Below, piece by piece: positions 1 through 9,000 of a stretch of DNA of 18,547 bases. Source of the DNA: an uncultured Alphaproteobacteria bacterium (GTDB lineage: Bacteria > Pseudomonadota > Alphaproteobacteria > RF32 > CAG-239); assembly GCA_944391365.1 (NCBI GenBank), contig CALXTH010000081.1, forward strand, positions 1-18,547, read 5' to 3'. Position numbers and translations under genes: made by a program. The notes beneath the pieces are model-generated. The model searched no databases. It saw only the letters and a list, made by a program, of their open reading frames with translations, and was not told where the DNA came from. Within the stretch, counting starts at the first letter, position 1; the number at the start of each line of letters is the position of its first letter.

Positions 1-554
1 ATTATGTTCCGGAATCGGTTCATTTGATGTTTCATTTCGAAAACGGATTAATTGGCGTCGGCGGAAAACCGGCTCCGGATAAAATCGACCCTAAAATTAC
101 CAACGCCGGCGGGGTTCCGGTGACTATCAAACCCGGCGCAGCATTTTTTGACAGTATGCTGTCTTTCACCATGATTCGCGGCGGGCATATTGACGCAACG
201 GTTTTGGGCGCTTTGCAGGTGGATCAGGAAGGAAACATTGCAAACTGGATGGTGCCGGGGGTTATGGTGCCGGGAATGGGCGGCGCCATGGATTTGGTTG
301 TCGGCGCCAAAAAAGTGATTGTGGCGATGGAGCATTTGTCAAAAGGCGGCACAAAGATTTTGAAAAAATGCACCCTGCCCTTAACCGCTGCGCATGAGGT
401 TGATTTGATTGTGACGGAGCGCTGTGTTTTGCGGGTTGAACCGGAAGGACTGGTTTTGCAGGAGGTTAATCCGCTGTTTAGTCTTGAAGATGTGACCTCA
501 ACCATTGAGGCGGATTTGATTATTCCGGACGATTTGCTCAGAGAAGCGGTTTAA
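1..554 (+). CDS. scoB: 3-oxoacid CoA-transferase subunit B, 5' end missing
   Basis: The open frame starts upstream of the window; the first complete codon is at 3, giving 183 visible residues of a family usually about 210-220 long. It transfers CoA between succinyl-CoA or acetyl-CoA and an acetoacetate-type acid, in the cytosol, as a partner of subunit A. The visible N-terminus YVPES leads into FENG at residues 12-15, which matches the SENG motif whose Glu (here residue 13, codon 39-41) forms the glutamyl-CoA intermediate in this family. The Gly-rich stretch around PGMGGAMDLVVGAKK and the final PEGLVLQEV are also typical. The ATG at 27 and TTG at 24 are internal, because homology continues upstream of them. 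Subunit A is expected just left of the window. The stop TAA (552-554) overlaps the stop of the converging glycan operon. The exact acid substrate cannot be told from sequence. Confidence 0.9.
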   Translation, partial: YVPESVHLMFHFENGLIGVGGKPAPDKIDPKITNAGGVPVTIKPGAAFFDSMLSFTMIRGGHIDATVLGALQVDQEGNIANWMVPGVMVPGMGGAMDLVVGAKKVIVAMEHLSKGGTKILKKCTLPLTAAHEVDLIVTERCVLRVEPEGLVLQEVNPLFSLEDVTSTIEADLIIPDDLLREAV

Positions 555-1432
555 TCTTTATTTCCCGGGGTTAATAAGAAAATCAGTTTATTGTAGTTAT
601 AACTCATTTTTTTCAAATATTTTTCTTTTTTCAGGATATAATATTTGAAAGCGTAGTTGAGAAATTTGAACAAAATCATGGGCAGTCGGGCAAAGGTCGG
701 CTGCTCTTCTATTTTTCCGGTGTAGTTCATGTCTTTGGTGGCGGCGATAAAATCCCGGACTTGCGCCATGGCTTCTTTATCCGTAAAAACGACCGACTTT
801 GTGAAATCTTCCAGACCATCCGGGCGGACTATTTTTACTTTGCAGCCACAGGCCAGCGCTTCGTCAAGCAAAGCGGTTTCAGAATCAAAGGAATAAAGTG
901 TTTTGGTTCTTTGCAAAAGTGCAATCAGTTCCGGGCGCGTGGCGGGGTAGTCCTTTGTGATTTCAACAGCATTTTCAATTTCCGGAATCGGTCGGAAAAA
1001 TTTTTCGCCTTTATAAACAAAGAAGCAATCCGTATCCCGCTCAAGACCGATATCCTTAAATTCAGGCGGGGTGCCATGAGTCCGCAACTCCGGGGCGCCC
1101 GGATAAAACTTCGGCAGCCAGGTAAAGATTTTTTCACTCGGATGATATGAGGCAGCGCCGCCGTTTTTGCCCGGATAATACAGTACCCAGCGCACAACAT
1201 TTTGAAAACAGCAGGGATTACCAGGAACACTTTCCGGGTAAATAATGATGTCATTTTTCATCATTTTACCGGTTATTTTGGTCATATACGGATAGCCTTG
1301 CACGGGGCTTCCGGAACAATAAACATAAACGGGGACACCGACCTGCTCCAGCTTTTCAGCCAGTTTATAAAGAGCCCGGACACCATTACTGCGACATTGA
1401 GGCGGCGCCCATATGATGTAGTTTCGTGTCAT
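551..1432 (-). CDS. Putative GT-B-like glycosyltransferase, last gene of the glycan operon
   Basis: 293 residues, soluble except for a basic, hydrophobic C-terminal tail (about 250-285) that could sit on the membrane. It is a clear paralogue of the protein at 2515-3372: both open with an IWxPP...SNGVRALY motif, then share YPE.V.GNP, a YYPGKNGGA segment, and near residues 180-200 a 'Y.x.D..T.L.EEAL.CG.KVK' segment like the nucleotide-sugar-binding half of GT-B enzymes. I recall this pattern from uncharacterised proteins of LPS and capsule loci; donor and acceptor are unknown. Its ATG lies in the ATGA overlap with the upstream GT2 stop, and only a weak AAGAAA precedes it, so it probably depends on translational coupling (or on frameshifting at 1438-1444). 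By eye it is GC-richer than its paralogue. Function as a glycosyltransferase is inferred from fold-like motifs and context. Confidence 0.75.
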   Translation of the reverse strand: MTRNYIIWAPPQCRSNGVRALYKLAEKLEQVGVPVYVYCSGSPVQGYPYMTKITGKMMKNDIIIYPESVPGNPCCFQNVVRWVLYYPGKNGGAASYHPSEKIFTWLPKFYPGAPELRTHGTPPEFKDIGLERDTDCFFVYKGEKFFRPIPEIENAVEITKDYPATRPELIALLQRTKTLYSFDSETALLDEALACGCKVKIVRPDGLEDFTKSVVFTDKEAMAQVRDFIAATKDMNYTGKIEEQPTFARLPMILFKFLNYAFKYYILKKEKYLKKMSYNYNKLIFLLTPGNKD

Positions 1433-2502
1433 TTTTTCTTTTTTATTTTAATCATCGGCCAAATTTTTGTTTTAAATTTGTTTGCTATTTTCAAAGAATA
1501 ATGATTACCACTTTTATAGATATATATCCATTTTTTTGACCATAACCTGATTTTGATTCCAAAAATTTTTAATTTTAATTCTCCCGGATTTTTAATCAAT
1601 TTTATAATATCAGACTTTATTAAAAAACATAAAAAACTTATTCTTTTCTTTTTAGGAAGACCGCATAATATATCCATATAATTTTTAGGATAGGAATTAT
1701 ATCCCTGGACATTTATTTGCTTCATTACTTTCATATTATGGCGCCATTCCGTATTTCTCAGATCTTCACACATATTATCCAGAATAATCTCTTTTTTATC
1801 CGGATTATGGATCATCTGGATGGTATTGATATAGCCTACTGACCAGAACATATTGGCCATATAAGGATGAGCTTCGGATTTTTCCAATCCCCTGACGTAA
1901 GTTTCAATTCCGCCATGAGGTACCATATTGACAAACCAATTATCACAAATATATATTTTTTTCTTTGGATCGTTTATTATACTACAAGCAACTGCTAAAT
2001 GAGGAAACATTGTTGATATACAATATTCAATATTAACCATGACCGTTGTATTCAGATTACTTGTTTTATAGATTGTTGAGGGTGTAAAAGTCATTTGCTT
2101 TAACAGTTTACCCAGATTTTCTTTGGGATGCACATAATTAGCAACAACAATGGCATCATATCCGTTTTTTATGGCTTTTTCAACTTCATTCCAGTTGTTC
2201 CATTGGTATTCATCATCATCACATAATATCCAGACATATTCTTTGGAAGCTTTTTCAAAAGCTCTGGCAATATTAGCATTTCCGCCTATATTTCGAGAAT
2301 GGCGAATGTGCTTTAAATTAGGATATTTACGGCAATATTCATTCAACAACTCCGGAGTTTTATCTGTTGATGCATTATCCAAAACCGTTATATCCAAATT
2401 TTTTATCGGAGATTCCGCGGATAAAAGCTGATCTAAAGTTTCCTGTAGATATTTTTTACGGTTATAAGTAACAATAAATATTTCCAACTTTTCATTCAGC
2501 AT
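1429..2502 (-). CDS. Glycosyltransferase family 2 (GT-A fold)
   Basis: 357 residues. The N-terminal half is a GT-A domain: IFIVTYNR at 8-15, LDNAS at 41-45 for nucleotide binding, and the DxD-type metal/sugar-phosphate motif in CDDDE at 94-98. It should add one sugar residue from a nucleotide sugar to a lipid-linked glycan on the cytoplasmic face of the membrane. The C-terminal 50 residues are rich in Lys, Ile and Trp and may form an amphipathic membrane-binding segment. The ATG at 2502 has a good GAGG Shine-Dalgarno 9 bases upstream. The gene is conspicuously AT-rich. It ends in a Lys tract encoded by A runs and overlaps the next gene by ATGA. Family assignment is firm; the sugar and linkage cannot be read from sequence. 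Confidence 0.9.
   Translation of the reverse strand: MLNEKLEIFIVTYNRKKYLQETLDQLLSAESPIKNLDITVLDNASTDKTPELLNEYCRKYPNLKHIRHSRNIGGNANIARAFEKASKEYVWILCDDDEYQWNNWNEVEKAIKNGYDAIVVANYVHPKENLGKLLKQMTFTPSTIYKTSNLNTTVMVNIEYCISTMFPHLAVACSIINDPKKKIYICDNWFVNMVPHGGIETYVRGLEKSEAHPYMANMFWSVGYINTIQMIHNPDKKEIILDNMCEDLRNTEWRHNMKVMKQINVQGYNSYPKNYMDILCGLPKKKRISFLCFLIKSDIIKLIKNPGELKLKIFGIKIRLWSKKWIYIYKSGNHYSLKIANKFKTKIWPMIKIKKKK
1438..1444 (-). other. Possible -1 frameshift slippery heptamer (A AAA AAG)
   Basis: In the mRNA the last codons of the GT2 gene read AUA AAA AAG AAA AAA UGA, which places the classic A AAA AAG heptamer in the zero frame, as in dnaX. The downstream GT-B-like gene lies in the -1 frame, so a slip here would fuse the two glycosyltransferases. 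I see no convincing downstream hairpin or upstream stimulatory Shine-Dalgarno. It may simply be an A-rich 3' end. Confidence 0.3.
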
Positions 2503-2514
2503 ATTTCTTTTCCT

Positions 2515-3372
2515 CTATACAGTGTGCAGCAAATCTCTATACGTAGAAATTTGTGCTTTATATTTTTTATTGCGTGTTACAAATTTGAGCGTTTTATAAA
2601 AACAGAGCTTTAATTTATATTCTATAAATTTAGGCCAATATCTTCCTTCTGTGCGTCCAAGATAATTCATTTCCTGAGTTTTGGTCATAAATTCGTTTAA
2701 TTCTTTTTGCAATATTTTTTCTGAAAAATTATTCTGGCTTATATATTCCTCAACGCTAGTTTCAGTTATAACTTTGACTTTTGCTCCACAGAGGAGAGCT
2801 TCCTCGGCCAAAACCGTATCCTTATCATATGTATATAAAATATCGGTATGACGCAACAAATCCGCTAGCTTTTCTCTTGTCTCAGGAAAACCCATATTAA
2901 TCTGAATTGCAGAATCTATTTCAGAAATATGCCTGGTAATTCCTCCTTTATGGACAAAATAACAATTGTGCAATTTCGGAGATTTGTTATCATAGAATAA
3001 ATTTCTATCTATTCCGCAAAAAAACAGACGTGGAGCTCCGGGATAGTATTTATCATCCCAAGTAAAAATTTGTTCTGAAAGGTGATAAGCTGATGCTCCT
3101 CCGTTTTTTCCCGGATAAAATAAAACATATCTGGCAATATTTTTAATCCCCAGAGGATTTCCCCAAACGACTTCCGGATAAACAGCGACAGCTTTTTCTT
3201 TTAGTCTTTTTGATATTTTTGAAACATATTGATATTTATCAATTTTCTTTCCCCAGGAATAAAGATAAACATTATATCCTGCGTCAATTAGCCTGTCAGC
3301 CAGTGTATACAACGCTCTGACTCCATTGCTTCCGCAATATGGCGGACACCAGATCACATATTCCCGTTTCAT
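2515..3372 (-). CDS. Putative GT-B-like glycosyltransferase, paralogue of the protein at 551-1432
   Basis: 285 residues. It shares with the 551-1432 product the opening IWCPPYC.SNGVRALY, then YPEVVWGNP, YPGKNGGASAYH and EQIFTW..KYYPGAP, and near residues 180-200 a 'YTYDKDT.LAEEALLCGAKV' segment resembling a GT-B nucleotide-sugar site. By eye about 58% of the first 41 residues are identical in the two proteins, and similarity falls off toward the C-terminus. The role is presumably transfer of a sugar during surface-glycan assembly; this is inferred, and I know of no characterised member. A GAGG Shine-Dalgarno lies 9 bases before the ATG. It starts 3 bases after the upstream GT2 gene and ends 12 bases before the next. 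It is markedly more AT-rich than its paralogue. Confidence 0.75.
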   Translation of the reverse strand: MKREYVIWCPPYCGSNGVRALYTLADRLIDAGYNVYLYSWGKKIDKYQYVSKISKRLKEKAVAVYPEVVWGNPLGIKNIARYVLFYPGKNGGASAYHLSEQIFTWDDKYYPGAPRLFFCGIDRNLFYDNKSPKLHNCYFVHKGGITRHISEIDSAIQINMGFPETREKLADLLRHTDILYTYDKDTVLAEEALLCGAKVKVITETSVEEYISQNNFSEKILQKELNEFMTKTQEMNYLGRTEGRYWPKFIEYKLKLCFYKTLKFVTRNKKYKAQISTYRDLLHTV

Positions 3373-3375
3373 ATT

Positions 3376-4299
3376 TTACAACCTCCGTTTCCAATATACC
3401 GGCACTTTTAACACCTTTACGATTACCCCCCCCGACTTAGTAACCTTCCGTTGAAAAAACAACTTTTTGAATCTCTGTTCTGCCTGTTCATATAAAGGTT
3501 TTATCTTTTGCGAGAAATTCATAAATTTAATATATCCTTTTTGCTTATATGAAAAATTCAGATATTTTTCCAACTCGGCAAAGAATGTGTTCCAATCGTA
3601 TTGAATATCTCTGTGGCTTAATGATGAGCGATGTATCCGCCAAAATGTCAGTTCTTCGTTGATAAACCCGACCTTACTCCGGACCAATAGCTGGCGCCAT
3701 AGCCAAATGTCAATCGCCGATTTATATAAGATCGGATCGAAATGGCATTTTTTCAAACACGAACTGCGAACCATTACAACTGAAAATGTTGGGAAAACAA
3801 TTCCATTAGCCTTCAACAACCGAAAATATAAAGTTTGCGGTCTTTTTATTTTTTTTAATATATTAAACAGTTGTTTAAATACTTCATATTTATAATCGAC
3901 TTCTTCTCCGAAAATTTTTGGCATATTGACAACAATATCGGTTTGCGGATATTTTCGCAGGTATTTAACCTTTTCTTCCAGGTGAGTGGGTGACCAATAG
4001 TCATCGCTTTCACAGAATGAAATATATTCACCGGAAGCTTTGCTCACACCTAATTCTACGGAAGCCGCTAATTGTTTATTTGCTCCGTTTTCATGCTGGT
4101 AAATTTTTATTCTACTGTCTTTTGCGGCATATTCTTTAATAATTTCAAGACTGTTGTCTGTTGAGCCATCATCTACGACTATGCATTCAAAATCAGAATA
4201 AGTTTGCTCAACAATTGATTGTAATGTTTTAGAAATGTATTTTCCGTAATTATAGCTAGTTACAACTATGCTGATAAATGGCTTTTTCTTTTTCGTCAT
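3376..4299 (-). CDS. Glycosyltransferase family 2 with a poly-G tract near its 3' end
   Basis: 307 residues with a typical GT2 N-terminal domain: SIVVTSYNYGKYI at 10-22, VVDDGSTD at 41-48, and the DxD-like ESDDYW at 97-102. It should transfer a sugar from a nucleotide donor to a growing membrane-anchored glycan in the cytoplasm. The start ATG overlaps the stop of the ThDP gene (ATGA), with AAGGAAA upstream as ribosome-binding site. Codons for S289-G290-G291-V292 contain eight consecutive G residues. With eight, the frame continues to the stop at 3376. With seven, translation would end straight after the Gly codons. With nine, it would read on about 27 codons past the normal stop into the next gene. 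This is the type of tract that mediates phase variation in other bacteria, although the lost tail would be short. Confidence 0.9.
   Translation of the reverse strand: MTKKKKPFISIVVTSYNYGKYISKTLQSIVEQTYSDFECIVVDDGSTDNSLEIIKEYAAKDSRIKIYQHENGANKQLAASVELGVSKASGEYISFCESDDYWSPTHLEEKVKYLRKYPQTDIVVNMPKIFGEEVDYKYEVFKQLFNILKKIKRPQTLYFRLLKANGIVFPTFSVVMVRSSCLKKCHFDPILYKSAIDIWLWRQLLVRSKVGFINEELTFWRIHRSSLSHRDIQYDWNTFFAELEKYLNFSYKQKGYIKFMNFSQKIKPLYEQAEQRFKKLFFQRKVTKSGGVIVKVLKVPVYWKRRL
3426..3433 (-). repeat. Homopolymeric G8 tract in the GT2 coding strand
   Basis: Eight C residues on the + strand are eight G residues in the mRNA of the GT2 gene, 48-58 bases before its stop. The tract is in frame at this length; loss of one G creates an immediate TAA. 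Confidence 0.9.
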
Positions 4300-6071
4300 A
4301 ACATATTTTCCTTAAATTCGTTTCTGTCCAAGAAAGGAAACATATCTTCCAATCTCGATGATACCATTGTGCCGTCATCCAGTTTGCGTGATGCAAGTTT
4401 GGGATTAAAAATATAATTTTTTTCAACAACGACTTCACAAAGAACAGGTTCTTCCGCGGAAAGGACGTTATTCAATACCTGATCTATATCTTTTGGATTG
4501 TCCAGTTTATATGCTGAAATTCCAAAAGCCCGAGCAACTTTTGTAAAATCAGGACAGATAACTCCCGATGAACTGTCAGCCGCAGTTAAGTGCCCTCCGA
4601 AAAAATTACCCTGTGTTTGTTTCATTGAAATATACCCATCATTATTTATGATGAAAATTTTAATCGGCAGATTATAATTTTTGATTGTTTGCAGCTCCTG
4701 CAAATTCATCATAACAGATCCATCCCCGGCTAAACAAACAACCTGCTTTTTATCCCGGGCAAAACAGGCTCCTATCGAAGCGGGTAAATCGTAGCCCATT
4801 GTTGCATTTCCCGAGTTCCAGAACATTCGCATATTTTTTTGGATTTTTCCTACTTGGAAAGGAATGACGCAGGCACTACCATTGCCGGTTACGACAGTGG
4901 CCCCTTCTTGTAATTTTTCTGTCAATCTGTGAATAAAATAATATGGATTGATAATATTTCCTGTCTGCTGATATTCTGGCGTTTCAGCAAAACCATATTT
5001 TTTATTTAAGTTCAGGCAAAAATCCAACCAATCTTTACGATCAGGAATGTCTTCTGAGCTTATTTTCTGAAGCAACTCAGGCATAAAATCTGCCAGATTT
5101 CCACAAATTTTGAGATCCGGTTTTAATGTTGGTTTGTTTAACTCTGCATTATCAATATCAACAACAATTTTGTATGCTCTGTCAGCAAACGACTGCCAAT
5201 TATAACTTATTTGCCGAATATTATTTCTGGTTCCCAAAAAAAGAACACAATCAGCATTCTGCAAAACAAAATTACCGGCCCGCTGACCTATTGTCCCTAT
5301 TCGCCCCATGAATAGAGGAAAATCGCTATCAACAATATCTACACCATTAAATGTTGTTAATATCGGAATATTTGTTTTTTCAGCCAGTTTTCTTAATTCA
5401 TTTACAGTTTCTGATAATCTGACTCCATAACCTGCAACAATAACAGGTCTTTTCGCTGATATTAAACGGGAGATAATCTCACTTACAGGAAATGATACCT
5501 TTTCTTCTACCGGTGGAATAAATTCAATCAAATCCTCTTCGTTAATCACTGCGGCCTGAATATCCAATGGAATATCAAGCCAAGCAGGTCCAAAACGTCC
5601 ATGTGTGGCTAAGTAGACAGCTTTATCCAAGTGATATTTTACTGATTTGGCATCTGTGATACAGACGGCATATTTTGTGATTGATTTTACAACAGAAACG
5701 ATATCAACTTCCTGATCTCCGATCTGGCGGATTTTTAATTCAGGATAGCTTGCCATCAATGTTTCCCTTTTAATCTGCCCTGATATATATAAAACTGGAA
5801 CAGAATCCGTCCATTGTCCGAAGACACCCGTTACGGCATTCAATGCTCCAGGGCCGGAAGTTGTATTAACAACAGCTAAGCAATTTGAATATCTGGCTTC
5901 TCCTTCTGCACAGAAAGCACATCCCTGTTCATGGTGGTTGCAGATATATGGAATATATCGCCCAAAACTATCATTCAAATGCATTGCCCCACCTCCGGGA
6001 ATCATATATATCCGTTTGATATTAAAATGCTCTTTCAGTCTTTTTGCGATATAATCACTAACTTTTATCAT
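4296..6071 (-). CDS. Thiamine-diphosphate-dependent enzyme, acetolactate-synthase-like
   Basis: 591 residues with the three-domain ThDP fold. The Pyr domain carries the activating Glu in HHEQG (E48), a TTSGPG motif follows at 70-75, the middle domain has IVAGYGV at 211-217, and the PP domain has the ThDP/Mg motif GDGS (449-452) to NND (476-478). Enzymes of this family decarboxylate a 2-keto acid such as pyruvate and pass the two-carbon unit to an acceptor. YerE of the yersiniose pathway is a relative that adds acetyl to a CDP-keto-sugar, a useful precedent because this operon also encodes RfbF and RfbG. Its position in a glycan operon, next to glycosyltransferases, argues against branched-chain amino-acid synthesis. 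An AGGAAA Shine-Dalgarno precedes the ATG. The substrate is unknown; a C-C lyase or cyclitol hydrolase role, as in IolD relatives, is also possible. Confidence 0.85.
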   Translation of the reverse strand: MIKVSDYIAKRLKEHFNIKRIYMIPGGGAMHLNDSFGRYIPYICNHHEQGCAFCAEGEARYSNCLAVVNTTSGPGALNAVTGVFGQWTDSVPVLYISGQIKRETLMASYPELKIRQIGDQEVDIVSVVKSITKYAVCITDAKSVKYHLDKAVYLATHGRFGPAWLDIPLDIQAAVINEEDLIEFIPPVEEKVSFPVSEIISRLISAKRPVIVAGYGVRLSETVNELRKLAEKTNIPILTTFNGVDIVDSDFPLFMGRIGTIGQRAGNFVLQNADCVLFLGTRNNIRQISYNWQSFADRAYKIVVDIDNAELNKPTLKPDLKICGNLADFMPELLQKISSEDIPDRKDWLDFCLNLNKKYGFAETPEYQQTGNIINPYYFIHRLTEKLQEGATVVTGNGSACVIPFQVGKIQKNMRMFWNSGNATMGYDLPASIGACFARDKKQVVCLAGDGSVMMNLQELQTIKNYNLPIKIFIINNDGYISMKQTQGNFFGGHLTAADSSSGVICPDFTKVARAFGISAYKLDNPKDIDQVLNNVLSAEEPVLCEVVVEKNYIFNPKLASRKLDDGTMVSSRLEDMFPFLDRNEFKENML

Positions 6072-6085
6072 TGTTATTTCCTATT

Positions 6086-9000
6086 TTATAAAGTTATGGC
6101 GAATTTGCTTTCGGGGCTGATCAGGATGGTTTTGACCCTTGGGTCCCGAACAATTTTATTTTCTCTCCAGGTGGGATTAAGGATAAGTCCCTTATCCTTA
6201 ATCGATGGGATCCCATCGATTGCCCACGTATGGAAAACGACGTTCCGGGGTAATAGTGGTTCGACATATTTTTTCATAAACGGATAATACATAGCAAAGA
6301 AACTTACGGCCGAAGATTTCTGGGCTTTGACTTCAGCGGCTATTGTCTGAGCCAATTCTTTCAGTTTCTTTTGGTCTTCCTGATTGTGCTCCTTTTTTAG
6401 TATTAATCTCATATATGAAACGTCAAAACCTCTATAATTAGAATCTTCAGCTACTTTTACTGAAAAATAATATGACGTGTGCCAGCCGGCATTTGCAAAA
6501 GCTTTCATCTTCGGGGAGCGCAAAGTATTCTCCAGAATGACACGGGATTTCAGATGATATTTTTTATCAAGCTCGTTTAATTTTGCCAGAACAGCGTCAA
6601 TATCTTCTTCCTGCAGTTCTTTCATATCCAGCCAGATTTTTGAAAATTTTTGTTGTTCCACTTCACTGAAAAATTCATCAAGTGTTTTTTCATAAAGTCT
6701 GTCAGGCGCATGCCCCATCTGCATCATTGGAGCCGTCATATTGATTTCTATCCCTTTAAACCCGTTTTCGGCGGCTTCGTTTGCAGCTCCGGTTGCGTCC
6801 GTATGCAATGCAATAAATTTTCCGGGATACTGGCGGTTCAGATAGTCTACATTACGGCGGATAACATAACGCTCATCATCTTCCAGAGGCAGAGGATCTG
6901 TTTTGGCATAGAGGTTGGTTTGGAGATTTTTATCCGTATAAAGTGTGACGGCATTCTCACGGTTTATCCGGTAAGCCGGGGTGCTTAAATCACAATCCGA
7001 ATCATATTCCCGGGTTTTGACATTCATTATTCCCAAAACCGTATCATAGAGGCAATCCAGCGTAAAGACATTCTCCCGGCTGTTTTTCAGGGTTTGATAC
7101 TGTCGGGCGTATTTTTGTTTATAGTCCTCAGAAAAAATGGCAAACATCGGGATATGGCTCATCTCCCAAGTAAACTGCGAGGCATTATGGAAGCGCCCGT
7201 TGTAGACATCTTCCCCATGGTCGGAGACATAGACAAAGGCTTCCGGTTCGCCGGTTTTTTCAACAATTTTCTGATACAGCTGTTCTAAAACACCATCTGT
7301 ATATTTGATGGTCATATCATAGGGGTTCAAAACATTTTTCACAAAATTACGGTTATGCGCAAGGTTGCCAAGCTCCTGCTCTCCGGAGGCAAACTCCGGA
7401 CGATAATCATTCGGAATCCGGGTCAGATACGGCGCATGAGACCCGATCATGTGAATAATAATCAGGTTGTTTTGTTCTTTATCCAGAGAAGCAAGCTGTT
7501 CATCAAGCAGAGGCAGCAGGTTTTCATCAACGGAAACGGCGTCAGTAAACCGGGTGACATCAGCCATTTCGGCCAGCACCGTCAAAGGATTGTCCACAAT
7601 GCTGTATTTGTTCTGATTGCTCAGCCAATAGACTTTAAAGCCCGCGGCTTTGGCGATTTGGGGCAGCGTTACAGAGACAAAGTCATTTTGACGGTTATAC
7701 TGGTTGGCCGCGGTCAGCGCTTTTAACAATGCCGGGACAGTATGGACATAAGAGGCATAAGCATTATCAAAAAACAGTGCTTTTCCTTCTTTTTTGATTT
7801 TTGCCGCCCAAGGTGTGGTGTCCCGGAAATAGCCGTTGGCACTCCAATGCGCCGGATTGGAAGATTCACCGATGACCAAAACATAAGTCTCCCCTTTTCC
7901 GGCTTTTGAGGCTTTAAGCAGATTTTGGTTTTCTTCACGGATTTTCTGATATTTGCGAAACTGGCTGATGGTGTTTTTGTAATCACCGATTGAGGCCGCT
8001 ATCGGGGAAACAAAGCTTTGGCTTTTGCCGGCGATATAAGTCATCAGGACGGCTCCGGCCAGCAAAGCTGCCAGGATTCCGGCAAACAGCCGCCGATTTG
8101 TTTTCGGCTCGGTGGGGAGGAACAGTCTCCAGAACAAAACTGCCGCCAAAAGTGCAAAAAACAGAATATATACAAAATGGGGCCCCGAGAAGAAAGTGGT
8201 GCAGAATCCCCACATTTCCGCCGGATTGCTCTGGAATACCGCCCACATTTCATTCATGGCCAAAATTCTGACTTTCAGCATTTTGACATAACAGGCTCCG
8301 ACGGCCAAAACCGTGAAAAAGACAAAACTCCCCAAAGTCAGCAGCGGGCGCAAAAGTATCAGGCAGAAGCGCTTCCGGGCGATCCATTGCACAATGGCAA
8401 ACAAGGCCGCAAAGATCAGCAAATCTGCATAGAGTCCGGAATAGGATATTCGCAGGAAATAGCTCTTCAGCCAGAGAAAGACACCAAAACAGCCGATTAA
8501 CGCGGCAAAGCGTTTCAAGCCGGCTTGTTTCCAGGCAAATCCCAAGACAGACAACATCAGCAGGAAAACGCCGCTTTTGAGAACCAGGTAGCCGTCCAGC
8601 TGCGCGAAAATTTTAACACCGGCACTTATCAGGACAAGAAGTCCGATACCTTCACCGAGATTGTGCCAGTCAAGCCATTTTTTATCCCAAAGAGCTTTCA
8701 AGCTTATTTTTTTGCCGAAATATTTTGCCCACAGCAGGCCGATGCCCCATAGGAAGAGCAAAACCAATGCGCTTTCAAGCAATTTGTGGATCAGTTTGGA
8801 ATAGGAAGAAACGCTCATCCTGAAATTGCGGATTTCGCCGTTAAATGCTTCTTCCCCAAAACGGTTGCCACCGATGGAGACATTTGTCAGGCTGAGCTTG
8901 TTGGTGATGTTTGCTTCTGTATTCAGTTCTCCGTTCAGGTAGACGTACAGCTTTTTGCCTTTGATGCGGATGTCGGCTTTGTACCAAACGCCTTCTACCG

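Noticed and set aside
8018..8500. 160-codon + strand open frame opposite the membrane fusion gene
   Set aside because: Antisense shadow of a well-supported membrane-domain coding sequence; its Gln- and Lys-rich translation has no domain features.
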